Of a stretch of 64,000 nt of DNA, positions 14,868-24,099 are shown piece by piece. The notes under the pieces are model-generated. The model was not told the origin of the DNA and ran no database searches. It saw nothing but the letters and a program-made list of their open reading frames with translations. The stretch covers positions 53,165,562 through 53,229,561 of the forward strand of contig NC_134367.1 in NCBI RefSeq assembly GCF_035582795.1, given 5' to 3'. Numbering within the stretch: the stretch's first letter is position 1; each line of letters starts with the position of its first letter. The position numbers were made by a program, and so were the translations under genes. Source of the stretch: Mycteria americana. Taxonomy: Eukaryota; Chordata; Aves; Ciconiiformes; Ciconiidae.

Positions 14868-15799
14868 AGAATCTGAGAAGGCATGCACACGTACACCAAG
14901 GTCACATAACATGAACTCATAAACATGCAGTCAACATGACTGACTGCATATATATGAGTGGGGGAAGAAGTTATCCGAAATGGCCATCTGCATGCTGATC
15001 ACAGAAACGCTGGAGCATACAGACATCAAATGGTTCCCTAATAAGCCATATGGCCCACCCCAGCCAGCAAGTGTGAAGTTTTATTTAAATGCCCTGCCAA
15101 AAAACCCACAAACTTCTACACACCTTATAACTTCTCTGTAATAAAAAAGCAGCTCTTGAAAGAAAAAAACCTTAACAAATATGCATGAATGAAGCCCATG
15201 CAAACACTGGCATTTCAGACAGTCCCTATATCTAGTACAAACTTTACTGGTATTTGTTTAGATTCTTGTCTATTTTGGGCTCTATCCTCAGTCTTAAAGT
15301 AACTGTATCACAGGCAGAAAAATATTGCCTGTTTGCAAGCTCATAAAGTTCATTATTCCACTGCATTCCTCAAAATTATTGGTTTCACCAGAATACATAT
15401 AGGTATCATGAATAACAGTGCAATTACAGCCTAACTATACAGATTTCATGGCAGATCTTTGCAACCAGTCCCTGGACCTTGTTAATCAAGCCTAGGCCTT
15501 GATGTTATACTTGTTACCACAACTATAGCTTTGGTCAACATATGAAAGAATATTATTTTATTGTTTACATTAATTTATTATTGGGCGGGGCAGTAGCACA
15601 GAAATAACACTCCTTGTAGACAGTAGCTTCTTCATTGTACTATCAGTTCTGCTATTGATTTGATGTGGCACCCTAAGCAAATCCATTCTTTTCTTTACAC
15701 AGGTACATCTTGCTGTCTGTCAAGAACATGTTCCTGAAATGTGAGATAGCAATTCAATAGACAGTGGAACAATTTTTCCCCACAGAATAAATGCAATAT

Positions 15800-16285
15800 A
15801 GAGGAGACATATACAGGAACTTTAAAAATGCACACAATTGTAACACACAGGGACAATACATATGACATGTCAGACAGAGAGGAAGAAGCAAGTTCATCAG
15901 TTGTCAACTCAACATCCAAAGATGCCAGATGAGGAGGATGAGATGTTGGCTTTTCAGAAGCTGGCTTTGCAATAGCTGGAGATACAGAATGCTTAATTAA
16001 AAGGAAAAAAAAAAAGTTGACTGCTAATTGTCCTGAGATTTTGATCAGCAGATCTCCCTTAACATGAGACTGAATCTCCAGTGACCCTGTCCAATCATTC
16101 TGAAAGATTTCAGCTGCTTCATCTGTGAGACCGAATATCCACTGCCAATCTTTTAGTATGAGTGTTCATGCTGCCTCTTTCCAAATGGTTACATTTTCAT
16201 TGTCATCATCATCCTTCTCAGAGGCCCAATGCACACAGAGGTCAATCAAGTCAATCAAGGGTAAAGGATAAAAACAGGGTAATGA
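15800..16285 (-). pseudogene. Unidentified coding-like remnant, single frame with one stop
   Basis: One minus-strand frame runs from just after a TAA near 16,287 down to 15,695 with only one stop, a TGA at 16,166-16,168. That is unusual in this AT-rich intron, where stops come about every 15-20 codons. Before the stop the translation contains LCVHWASEKDDDDNENVTIW. After it come LKDWQWIFGLTDEAAEIF, NDWTGSLEIQSHVKGDLL, a homopolymer-encoded FFFF (15,999-16,017) and a Ser/Pro/Thr-rich stretch (SVSPAIAKPASEKPTS, then DVELTTDELASSSLSDMS). The last part before 15,695 looks like random translation. I do not recognise the family. It could be a processed pseudogene, a piece of a transposon protein, or a disabled or recoded exon. 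There is no flanking evidence for splicing beyond a pyrimidine tract around 15,990-16,017 followed by a possible AG. Confidence 0.35.
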
Positions 16286-16289
16286 CAAC

Positions 16290-19200
16290 AGTTAGCAGAA
16301 CAGGGTATTAAATGATCAATACTGGAACTTTGAAACAAGAGACTGTGAAGAAACAGATACCATGGTGTTACTGCACCTGTTTCCTTCTTCCAGAGATTTA
16401 TCTTGTCTACTCAGACTGCAAAAACTACTAAGCAGGAGCTGTTTCTCACTGAGTGTTTACACATTGTCTAATCCTGCCAACCTCAGTTGTGATATGCATG
16501 TGCTACTCTGGTAAAAATAAGAGAGAGAACTATTTTCAGGCCAGTGTGTTATTTTGAGGAGGTTCATTTTACACACTGAAAAAGATATTTCAACAAGCAG
16601 CCAAAAATCACCCTTAAGAAGTATGTAACAAAACTGGAAGTTGTAGCTGAGATAGATAAGCTGTTAGTCTACTTCCAGAGGCACTGATCATAAAAATCAG
16701 TCCCAGGTTATATATTAGACCCAATATAGATGCAGCTACTTTGTGAAACACTTTGAAGTCTGCAGCTGATGGAGTTCTAAGCACGTAGTGTCAGTTATAC
16801 ATGTATTTTTTTGATTGAATCACAAAAGCACAAATGTATTCAGTGACTTCACCAAGAGGTACTCTACAGTAGCAAGCAGAAGAATGGTTATGAAACCAAT
16901 ATCTGGATTCTAGTTAGAACATCGACTTTATCACTGTATTTTAAGGCTTATTTAAGAAACAGAATTAAAGCAAGCCATATATGCATGGGTACTAAATTTG
17001 CTACTTAATGAGTTTCATGCCAGCAGAGCAGAATCTCACAGTTTATTCAGGCAGCCTCTCATTGCTCAAACAACTCAGCAGGCAATCTATACAAAGTATG
17101 TAACAAATGCCTCAAAAAAAGGAGAAGGTTCTCAAAAAAAAAAACCCCACAACACACTAGAAAACACATCCTTTTAAGAACCAGGTAAGTTACAGGCTAA
17201 TGACCTCCAATCACACCATTGACAAAACTCAAACATTGAAAACAATCTCAGAATACATTATCTCAAATTCCTCATTCGAACTCCAGCCCTGTTCATATCT
17301 CACAGAAGCTATAAACCTCTGGAGAAGAGAGAAACAAATGGACATGAGGCTATTTTTCAAAGTACGAGCCTTCACAAGTACAAGAAGCCTACCAGTGCAA
17401 GATGCACAAATGGTATGCTGGAAGTGGAGCTACACTGTATGATGCTGAAAATCTTCTAGGCCATGCTGCAGTCCACAGAATAACCCCCTATCAAGAGCTG
17501 TACACTGGTATATTTTGGGAGAGGGTATGAAAAGGTAAGGCAGAGGCATAAGCCTCACCGCAATGGCTGTATCCTACTTTGCATCCTCATACCCTCACTA
17601 TGAAGCCACAGAAGGGACTGGAAGACTGTTAACGAGAGGTGCTCACTTCTAAGAAATTGAATATGGGAAGTAGTGGCAACTGGAACGATGCTCGGCTGTG
17701 AACATTGGGATAACGAACCGAGGAGGCTATGGGGAATGACCATTGCGGGACACAGTGTCTGAAATGGTAGCAAAAATGAGGGGAGAAAAAAGTTAATCAT
17801 GAGCTGAGCATAGAAAGCAGCAAGTTCCTGCAATGAGCTCATTCCTTCTCAAGCAAGCAGCAACAGAGGAGAGAAAGACACTGGGATGGGATCAGATATA
17901 CAGCCTAGCCAGGTCAGTGAAGGGGGAAAGGGGAGGGAAGAACAGAAGAAAGAAGATAAGCAGGCCCCCTCACTGAGTCATACCAGAGCTACTGCTGCTG
18001 GAAGGGAGCCAGATTTGAGCTGGAGCATTTGCCTCTGCTTTTCTCCCCTCTCAGAAAACCAGGAAGAAGTGAAACCACAAAACTTAGATGTCTACCTGAA
18101 ATGCATTCAGATTTTGCTGACTGTAAACCCCTACTCTAAATTACACCTAGCCTCAGAAAAACTTGGCATCCAAGGTATGCAAGAGTAACTTAAAAACATC
18201 CTCTTCTTTGGCTGAGTTTTTGTGCTGCCCTGAAGTAAGACTCGTTCTTGGATCAGTGATTTCATAATGTACAATACAAAACTCTTCAAAAAGAGACAAA
18301 TATATAAAGTGGCAGTTGAGGACAGTGGAGGTATATTATTCCTCAAATTACACATTGCTTTTTCTTAGGTAAATTCCTAATCTGCCTTCTCCAAAGGCCC
18401 TCCTGTCAATTGAACACACATTTCTCAGCCTAACACCCTTCAAAGGCAATTTTTAAATGTGTACCTATTTCTGTAAAATTTATCACTTATATCAGCCTCA
18501 AATTACGCCCAAATCAGAATTCTGATTTTTAAAATATTTCAACTGTCTGTTTTACAATACTCATTATCATACACCAACAGGTATCTTGTATGCGGTTTAC
18601 GATTAGTGTCCTCAGCTACCTGCACTCAGTCTTGTTAAGTGAAGCGAGAATTTAGCAACCTTAGCTTGTTTGTTAATGTCTCTTCTAACACGACATCTAG
18701 TCTCACCCTGATTTCTTTATGGATGGATTTACAGTTTGGTTCTGTCTTCCTGCAGTTGAATAAGCACCTGACAGAAACACCCAACTGAGCATTCACATAC
18801 TTATTTTGAAGTGGTCAGTGAAATCTTCAGGAAAGACTCCAAGAGCTTGAAATGGCCAAAAGCTAGTAGGAAATAAATCAAAACTTTGATACCTCCATAC
18901 ACCACAACTTCGCAGCAAGAACAACAATTCAAGAATTACCAATTAAACAAAAGGCCATACATAAACAGAAAATTCAATTTTCATTATGATTTCACTCTAA
19001 TAAACAGGCCTTGCAATTTCTCAAAGGTTTTTTTCTTTTTTTATAAAAAGCATTTACAAAAACTGCTAACTAGCAGAAAAGAAATACTGCCTGAGAAGAT
19101 AATGAAATTTAGTTTCATAGTTGAGCATTGCCTAGTGAATTAAAATCTATTGTTTTTAAACATAAGCAGCAATATTACGAGACTCCTTTAGAAATACAAA

Positions 19201-21780
19201 GACTACTATGTCAAATAATATCTACGATCTTATACAACAAAGCATGAATTTAACACTGCTTTCATTGTACTACCACCATGGCAGTGTTGTAGCATTTCTG
19301 AAATTATACTTTTGTCCAAGTCACTATGTCAACAGTCTGCTTCAAGCACCAAATGGCTAAATGCAATGAAATGGCTCAACCAGCAAAGCTGCATTCAAAC
19401 ATAAATTCTAGTAGTGCTTCACTTCACCTTTTGCTACTGTAGTCAGAATTTTACTCCTTGTATTTCACAGAACAACAGAAAATAGTAGGCGGATCTTTAG
19501 GCTTAAATAAAATTTTGATTCCTTGCTTTTCAAGCTCTTATTAGGCAAAGATGTAGGACATCAAGAGATGACTCGCACTGTCTTGCCAGATACGAGATTT
19601 CTTCTTCAAAAGACCTAAAGAAGTTGTCAAATGTTATTGCCAACACAGTCCATTCTAGGAGTTCATCCTGCCATTATTTTTAATTAAAAGTCTGGTTTTT
19701 ACCTCCCCCAGCCACCATACCACAAACCACTTTAATTTTATAGATTGTACCAGCAAACCTTTACAAATCAATTCAGTACAGGATTACATAAAAGCCCTCA
19801 AAGATAAGAACACTGACAATCCTTGTCATTCATATACCTCACTGAGCACAATACCTCTAGAAGAAGAGGTAGAAAAAGTAGGTAGGTGCCTTCAGAACCA
19901 ACATCTATAAGCTGATACTAGACACAAGATACAGTGCTGCTAGACATTTGACTTTCTGAACATCTGCATAAGCCACTTCCACATACCAATCAATCCCCCT
20001 TCACTCAGCAGGTGGAATTTGGAGCCTGTTCTGAACCTGACTCCCAATTAGCTGCACAGCATGGACACACAGCTTTAAACATACTAAGATTCGTGCAGAG
20101 CTAATCATGCCGGAGGTGAAGCAGCCTATACAGACATAGCGGTTTGCTGTCAAGTAGGCAGCATGGCAACTGAGCAGGTAAGACGTACATGTTAAACCCA
20201 ATGAGAAAGGGTTATTCTTATCCAGATCAACTCAAGTGAAGACGAGCATCACACTGCCTGTAAGCCAAACAGTAAGTAAACCCCATTGTCTTATACCGTA
20301 TATTAGAAGCTGGTTTTACTATTTATTTTTCCTCAAAGAAAATGTCAATGTACATATAAGTGATTTTACTTAATTTCATTTTGTATTTCAACTCTCAAGT
20401 AAATAATTGGATAGCCCTCTCTCTGAAGTCCCATTACTTCTGACAATGACTGCTTAGGCTCAGCACCTCTGAAAAGAGACAGAATTACATTCATCTCCTT
20501 TTTTAAAAAAGAAAAAAATAATGATGATTAAAAATAAAGATATAATAAGAAGTTCTTGAAGCTTATTAGCAAACATTACTAAAGGTACAGAAAGGAAAAA
20601 AAAGCCATTAAAAAAAAGTTTAACAAGGAAATAAATAGAAGATAGCCAAGTCTCACTTCCTTTGCAGACTGTAGTGAAGTGTCTCCTCTAACCAAAATGA
20701 ATTAGAAACACTTCTATTATGCAAACTAGTATTAAAGTTTATGGTTTGGGAAGCCAGGGATTTCCTACTGTGTTCCTAATAGCTGGACAACTAAACTACT
20801 GCACTGTTCACTTTATGATGCCGCATTCATGATATGGCATAGCCTAAACATTTTCTTAAAAGAAAATAAGCCTTAATGAGTTAACCACATGCACGCACAG
20901 AAAGCCTGCTACCTGCCAGACAACCTCAGGCTCTACATTTTTTAATAATGAAATAGTTACTCATGCCATTACATAAATATTATTACATAATATCTCCTTT
21001 GTACGCAAAATTAGAACTACAATAAAATAGGTCCCACTATTTCAATATTGTATCTATTAATCCCACTCATTCACTTAATAATTTGGAGCTGTAGATGCAT
21101 CAGATCACAACAGCTTTTATATCTCGCATTCCTCTGTGCCCAAACAGAGAACAGACAGATAATTCTAAATAAAAAAAAAACAAAACAACAAAAAAATCTG
21201 CTCTACTATAATAACTGAGTGAAGGGAAAGACACCGTCACCATGCTTTTTTGTTACATGTTTTTTGTCTTGCCAAACATTTAATGTACATACTAATACCT
21301 CATTTTCAACATGTAAGTCAATAAAATATGCAGAAATACCTTAATTCCCACGGTCAGCATTACACAACATAAGTATAAAGGGATCACAAGCAATGATGCT
21401 TAACATGCCTGACATCTCAAAGAACAGGTTTGGGTTTTTTTTTTTCCAACTTAATATTTAATGTATGGGTAAACGCAAATAAATATTAAGTTCATTTTCC
21501 TAAGTATTAAATTTGTTAGAAATTTGTTCTGACGGTCAGAAACATACTTGTGATGTGGGAAGACTATAACCATGAGTCCATAGAGAAAGAGGCAATGAAG
21601 AAGTGGGATGTGACATTAGGAAGTCTCAGGGGGCAACATGTGGCCAGCGGTTAGGACGTTCCCTTCTGCAGTGCAGCACCAATGCCAACCGTTTTACACG
21701 ATTTGTACCACGCTAGCGTAAGATCAACATAAAACCCCCACTTTGTAAGTACTGCAGAAGTCCCACTTGTGACTACGTTC
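16290..21780. other. Intronic gap without recognised feature
   Basis: AT-rich intron sequence with short A and T runs, leading into the CpG island. The longest open frames (around 17.6-18.2 kb, 95-100 codons on opposite strands) have ordinary composition and no family resemblance I can see. Confidence 0.5.
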
Positions 21781-22371
21781 AAAGGTTTCCCCTTCTACGC
21801 TCACCCTTTCGCTATTCGCCCCGCAGAAACACACCTCCTGGTGTGCCGCCTTCACCCCCCGTGCCCACACGCCGTTATCCTGCCCTTTACGGGGGCTGGG
21901 GGCGCGGAGGGGGCGGCTGCCCCCAGTGTCTGCACAGCTGCCGCCGCTCGCTCGGGGCAGCCCCACGCCGGCCGCGCCGCGCACAAAGCCCCGGCGGCCG
22001 TGGGCCCTCCGCCTCGGCCCGCACCTGCGGCCCCCCACCGCCACCGGCCGGGGGACGGGCGGGGTACGACACGACACCTCTGCCCGCGGCGGCGGCTGCC
22101 GGGCTCCCCCACGGGGACACCCGGGGCAGGTCGCCCCCTCGCCGCCCGCCGCCGCCCCGCGGCGCCGGGGGCCGGCTGGGCCCGGCGCGCTCCCTCGCAG
22201 CCGCCGCTGGCAGGTGAGACGCGCCGCAGCGGCGGGGGGGATGGGGGGGGGCGCGACCCAGCCACAAAGAGCAGGAGCTGCCGCTGCCTCCGCCGCGGGG
22301 GGGCCGGCGGCGGGCCCGGCGCCAGCCGACCCGCGCCGCAGCGGGGCCGTCCCCGCCCGGCCGTCGGCGGC

Positions 22372-22390
22372 GGGGGGGGGGGGGGGGGGG
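22372..22390. repeat. 19-base poly-G run
   Basis: An uninterrupted G run on the plus strand, followed by further G tracts to about 22,412, lies just inside REV3L intron 1, within 60 bp of the donor. The minus strand, and the pre-mRNA, would be C-rich here. Two more runs occur at 23,057-23,070 and 23,596-23,608. The exact length may be affected by sequencing error. Confidence 0.85.
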
Positions 22391-22420
22391 AGTGGGGGGG
22401 TGGCGGCGGCGACGGGGGTC

Positions 22421-22426
22421 TCTTAC
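22421..22426 (-). other. REV3L: Splice donor of REV3L exon 1
   Basis: On the minus strand the exon ends in CCTGCAG and is followed by GTAAGA, a near-consensus 5' splice site. It leaves phase 1, which matches the split glycine codon expected after GATPA. Confidence 0.93.
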
Positions 22427-22565
22427 CTGCAGGGGTGGCGCCGAAGACTCTCACGACGGGCACCCGCCTGGTCGGGGCCTCTCGGAAGTGGGACTGGCAG
22501 GGGTCCAGGCCGGGCAGCGGGCTGCCCATGTAGTAGTCGGCAGTCACGATCCGCACTGAGAACAT
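22427..22565 (-). CDS. REV3L: DNA polymerase zeta catalytic subunit, first coding exon (partial)
   Basis: REV3L is the catalytic subunit of DNA polymerase zeta, a B-family polymerase that extends from mispaired or lesion-opposite primer ends during translesion synthesis in the nucleus. Its partner is REV7 (MAD2L2), and it also works with REV1 and shared POLD subunits. The exon starts with MFSVRIVTADYYM and ends in VPVVRVFGATPAG, nearly the same as the human REV3L N-terminus that I recall; the middle (about residues 18-35) is more divergent. The segment belongs to the N-terminal part of the polymerase fold, and the rest of this very large protein (over 3,000 residues in human) lies outside the window. 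The ATG at 22,563-22,565 has A at -3. The exon has 46 full codons plus one base and ends at CAG|GTAAGA, so the glycine at residue 47 is split, as expected. The frame is also open upstream of the ATG, but the conserved start is clearly this one. Confidence 0.95.
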
Positions 22566-22643
22566 GTTGTTCGCCGCCGCCGAGGCACGCACTGAGGGAG
22601 GGAGCGAGCGAGCGCGGAGCCCGCACGGCTCCCCCCGCCGCAG

Positions 22644-22662
22644 CGAGCGAGCGAGCGAGCGC
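22644..22662. repeat. (GCGA)n short tandem repeat
   Basis: About five GCGA units lie in the presumed REV3L leader; a shorter related run (GAGC units) occurs just before, near 22,600-22,613. They are low-complexity GC-rich sequence likely to form structure in RNA. Confidence 0.8.
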
Positions 22663-22724
22663 AGCCCCCCGCCTGCCTCTCCTCGCCCGCCCGCGCGCAC
22701 GCCCCGCCGGCGCGCGCACAGCCT

Positions 22725-22744
22725 CACACACACACACACACACA
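22725..22744. repeat. (CA)10 microsatellite in presumed 5' UTR
   Basis: Ten uninterrupted CA units lie about 160 bp upstream of the REV3L start codon. The transcript strand would read (UG)n. Being in the probable leader, length variation could affect translation or Z-DNA formation. Confidence 0.9.
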
Positions 22745-22845
22745 GGCGCGCGCCCTCGCACGCGCCTTCTCTGTCTGTGGCTGTTCGCTCGCGCTCTCCC
22801 CCCCACCGCCGCCGCCGCCTCCTCCTCCTCCTGCTGCTCCTCTGG

Positions 22846-22857
22846 GCGCGTGCGCAG
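22846..22857. promoter_or_regulatory. NRF1-like site
   Basis: GCGCGTGCGCAG resembles the GCGCATGCGC palindrome bound by NRF1, with one central change. Such sites are common in CpG-island promoters of DNA-repair and metabolic genes. No binding data are available here. Confidence 0.4.
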
Positions 22858-22890
22858 CGGCGCGCGCTCGGCCGGAGCGCCCCGCGGGCT

Positions 22891-23004
22891 CTAGAGCCCG
22901 GCCGGCCGCGAGCGCTTCACGGGCAGCGCGGGCCCGTCCCCCCGTAGCACCACGGACACCTCGGCGGCGGCTCCCCGGCTCCGGGCTGCAGCTGTTGTTG
23001 CCAT
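22891..23004 (-). CDS. Upstream ORF in the presumed REV3L leader
   Basis: On the minus strand an ATG at 23,002-23,004 opens a 37-codon frame that ends in TAG at 22,891, about 325 bp before the REV3L start codon. It starts MATTAAARSRG and ends RSRPAGL, rich in Ala, Arg and Gly as expected from GC-rich DNA. The start context has ATGATG upstream and G at +4. In-frame ATGs are not present between this stop and the main ATG, so reinitiation would be needed. I recall that the human REV3L leader has been reported to carry an out-of-frame upstream ATG that limits expression, which makes this plausible as regulation. It depends on the transcription start lying upstream of 23,004, which is not shown. 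Confidence 0.4.
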   Translation of the reverse strand: MATTAAARSRGAAAEVSVVLRGDGPALPVKRSRPAGL

Positions 23005-23009
23005 GATGA

Positions 23010-23017
23010 TGATGTCA
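23010..23017. promoter_or_regulatory. ATF/CRE-like element
   Basis: TGATGTCA is one base from the CRE/ATF palindrome TGACGTCA. It lies 12 bp from the CCAAT box on the minus strand, a spacing typical of active CpG-island promoters. It overlaps the sequence just upstream of the upstream-ORF ATG. Confidence 0.45.
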
Positions 23018-23028
23018 CGGACGCAACC

Positions 23029-23033
23029 ATTGG
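23029..23033 (-). promoter_or_regulatory. CCAAT box
   Basis: The plus strand reads ACCATTGG, giving CCAATGGT on the minus strand, in the REV3L direction, a good NF-Y core. Its presence suggests a start site some 50-100 bp downstream on the minus strand, around 22.93-22.98 kb. If so, the upstream ORF's ATG at 23,004 might lie outside the main transcript. Confidence 0.5.
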
Positions 23034-23344
23034 GGGAACGGGGAGGTGGACGGGGCGGGGGGGGGGGGGGACACAACGAGCGGGGGAGGTGTCACTCCCC
23101 AGCACACACACCCGCCCCCCTTCCGTCTTTCGGGTGGGCTCAGCAGACGGGGCGCGAGTGTGCGTGGGAGTGGGGGAAATCTTTCCAATGCTTATCCTCC
23201 TCCCCTCGGGGGGCGGGGGGGGCTCGGCGATTCGGCGATCGGCCGCGCGGGCTGGGGTGAGGCTGCGGAATCCCGAGCCGCGGATGGGACGGCTTGGGGC
23301 GGGGAGGGAGCGCTGCTGGGACACGATGGGGTTAAGCTGGGTCG

Positions 23345-23358
23345 GCCGCCATTTTGGA
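23345..23358 (-). promoter_or_regulatory. YY1-type motif
   Basis: GCCGCCATTTTGG is the reverse complement of the extended YY1 motif CAAAATGGCGGC. Such motifs sit close to, usually just downstream of, transcription starts in TATA-less promoters. The orientation suits minus-strand transcription, but YY1 can act either way. Confidence 0.55.
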
Positions 23359-24099
23359 TGCCGAGCCGCCTCGCTGCGGGAAGGTGAGGCTGCGCACCCT
23401 GCGGGAGGCTAGAAACATAAAATATGGGGGCGGCAGGGAAGGGGCCGAGGAGGGAGACGGGGAAACCTTCTGCCGTCGTTACTCACGGGGCCGCGGCAGG
23501 GGGGGGAGAGCGGGGGCGCAGCGGCACCGCTCAGGTAGCGCTTCCGCTGAAGCCGGCGCCCCCTTTGGTTGCAACGGCCCTTGCGCGCGGCTTGCGGGGG
23601 GGGGGGGGCGAGGCCTGTAGAAGGGCGGCGGCGGTTGGTGCCGTTGCCGAGCGCGCGGGTGGCGGCGGGGCGGGGCGGGGCCGGGCGCTCTGCGGCGGAG
23701 CGGCGGGGGCTGGGCCGCGGGGGCTGGGCTGCGGCCGCGTCCTGCTCGCAGCTTCCCCGCCGGCCCGCCGGGAGGCTCAGCCCCGCGTCAGCGGCCTCCG
23801 CCTCCCCCTGCTTCGCAGCGTGCTCCTCCCCCCTCGCTCTCCCCGCGGCCACCGGCCGCCGCGTTTCTTTCTTCCCCCGCCCGCCCCTCTCTCCATGGTC
23901 GCCCGTCACCTTCCCGCGACCCGGGAATAAAGGTCGGGCGGAGAGCTGCCCGCGCTGTTACCTGGCGGGGGTGAGGGAGCGGCCTCCTATCGTACCGCGG
24001 TACTGAGGCCGCAACCTCGGGCCCTCTCCGGCTGGGGAGGGGCGCCCCAAGGCTGGTGTCAGGCACCCAGTTTCTTGAACCCTAGCAGAAGCGAGCGAG

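Larger units (their letters stand above)
1..22426 (-). other. REV3L: REV3L intron 1 (5' portion, runs off the left edge)
   Basis: This stretch follows the splice donor of the first REV3L coding exon on the minus strand. It has the AT-rich, stop-dense, repeat-scattered character of a vertebrate intron. I looked on the minus strand for the next REV3L coding segment, which in the human protein begins with a QKTCLHLHG-like sequence, and did not see it, so exon 2 probably lies beyond position 1. Open frames here are short and unlike known proteins, apart from CR1 remnants and the coding-like remnant near 16 kb, which are listed separately. The assignment as a single intron is inference. A small noncoding exon or an embedded ncRNA could be missed by eye. 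Confidence 0.7.
22566..23400 (-). other. REV3L: REV3L 5' leader and proximal promoter (limits uncertain)
   Basis: The GC-rich stretch upstream of the REV3L ATG should contain the 5' UTR and core promoter. It holds a (CA)n/(TG)n repeat, (GCGA)n and CCG-rich tracts, an upstream ORF, an ATF/CRE-like element, a CCAAT box and a YY1-type motif. The transcription start probably lies somewhere between the (CA)n repeat and the YY1 site, but this is inference. A long, highly structured leader with an upstream ORF would be expected to lower translation. Confidence 0.55.
21780..24070. promoter_or_regulatory. REV3L: CpG island over the REV3L 5' end
   Basis: Base composition changes abruptly from AT-rich to very GC- and CpG-rich at about 21.8 kb and back at about 24.1 kb. 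The island covers the REV3L first coding exon, the start of intron 1, the 5' leader and over 1.4 kb upstream. It contains several GC boxes (for example 23,051-23,060 and the GGCGGGGCGGGG series near 23,665-23,685), an NRF1-like GCGCGTGCGCAG at 22,846-22,857, a CCAAT box on the minus strand and a YY1-type site. This is the layout of a TATA-less housekeeping promoter. The transcription start cannot be fixed from sequence. The extent upstream of REV3L would suit a bidirectional promoter. Confidence 0.9.

Noticed and set aside
1-22426. Search for REV3L exon 2 (QKTCLHLHG-like sequence on the minus strand)
   Set aside because: Not seen by eye. A reverse-strand TBLASTN with REV3L would be decisive.
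21724-24066. Many long open frames in all six frames across the CpG island (up to about 320 codons)
   Set aside because: They are Pro/Arg/Gly/Ala-rich translations of stop-poor GC-rich DNA. Only the 46 codons of the REV3L exon show protein homology.
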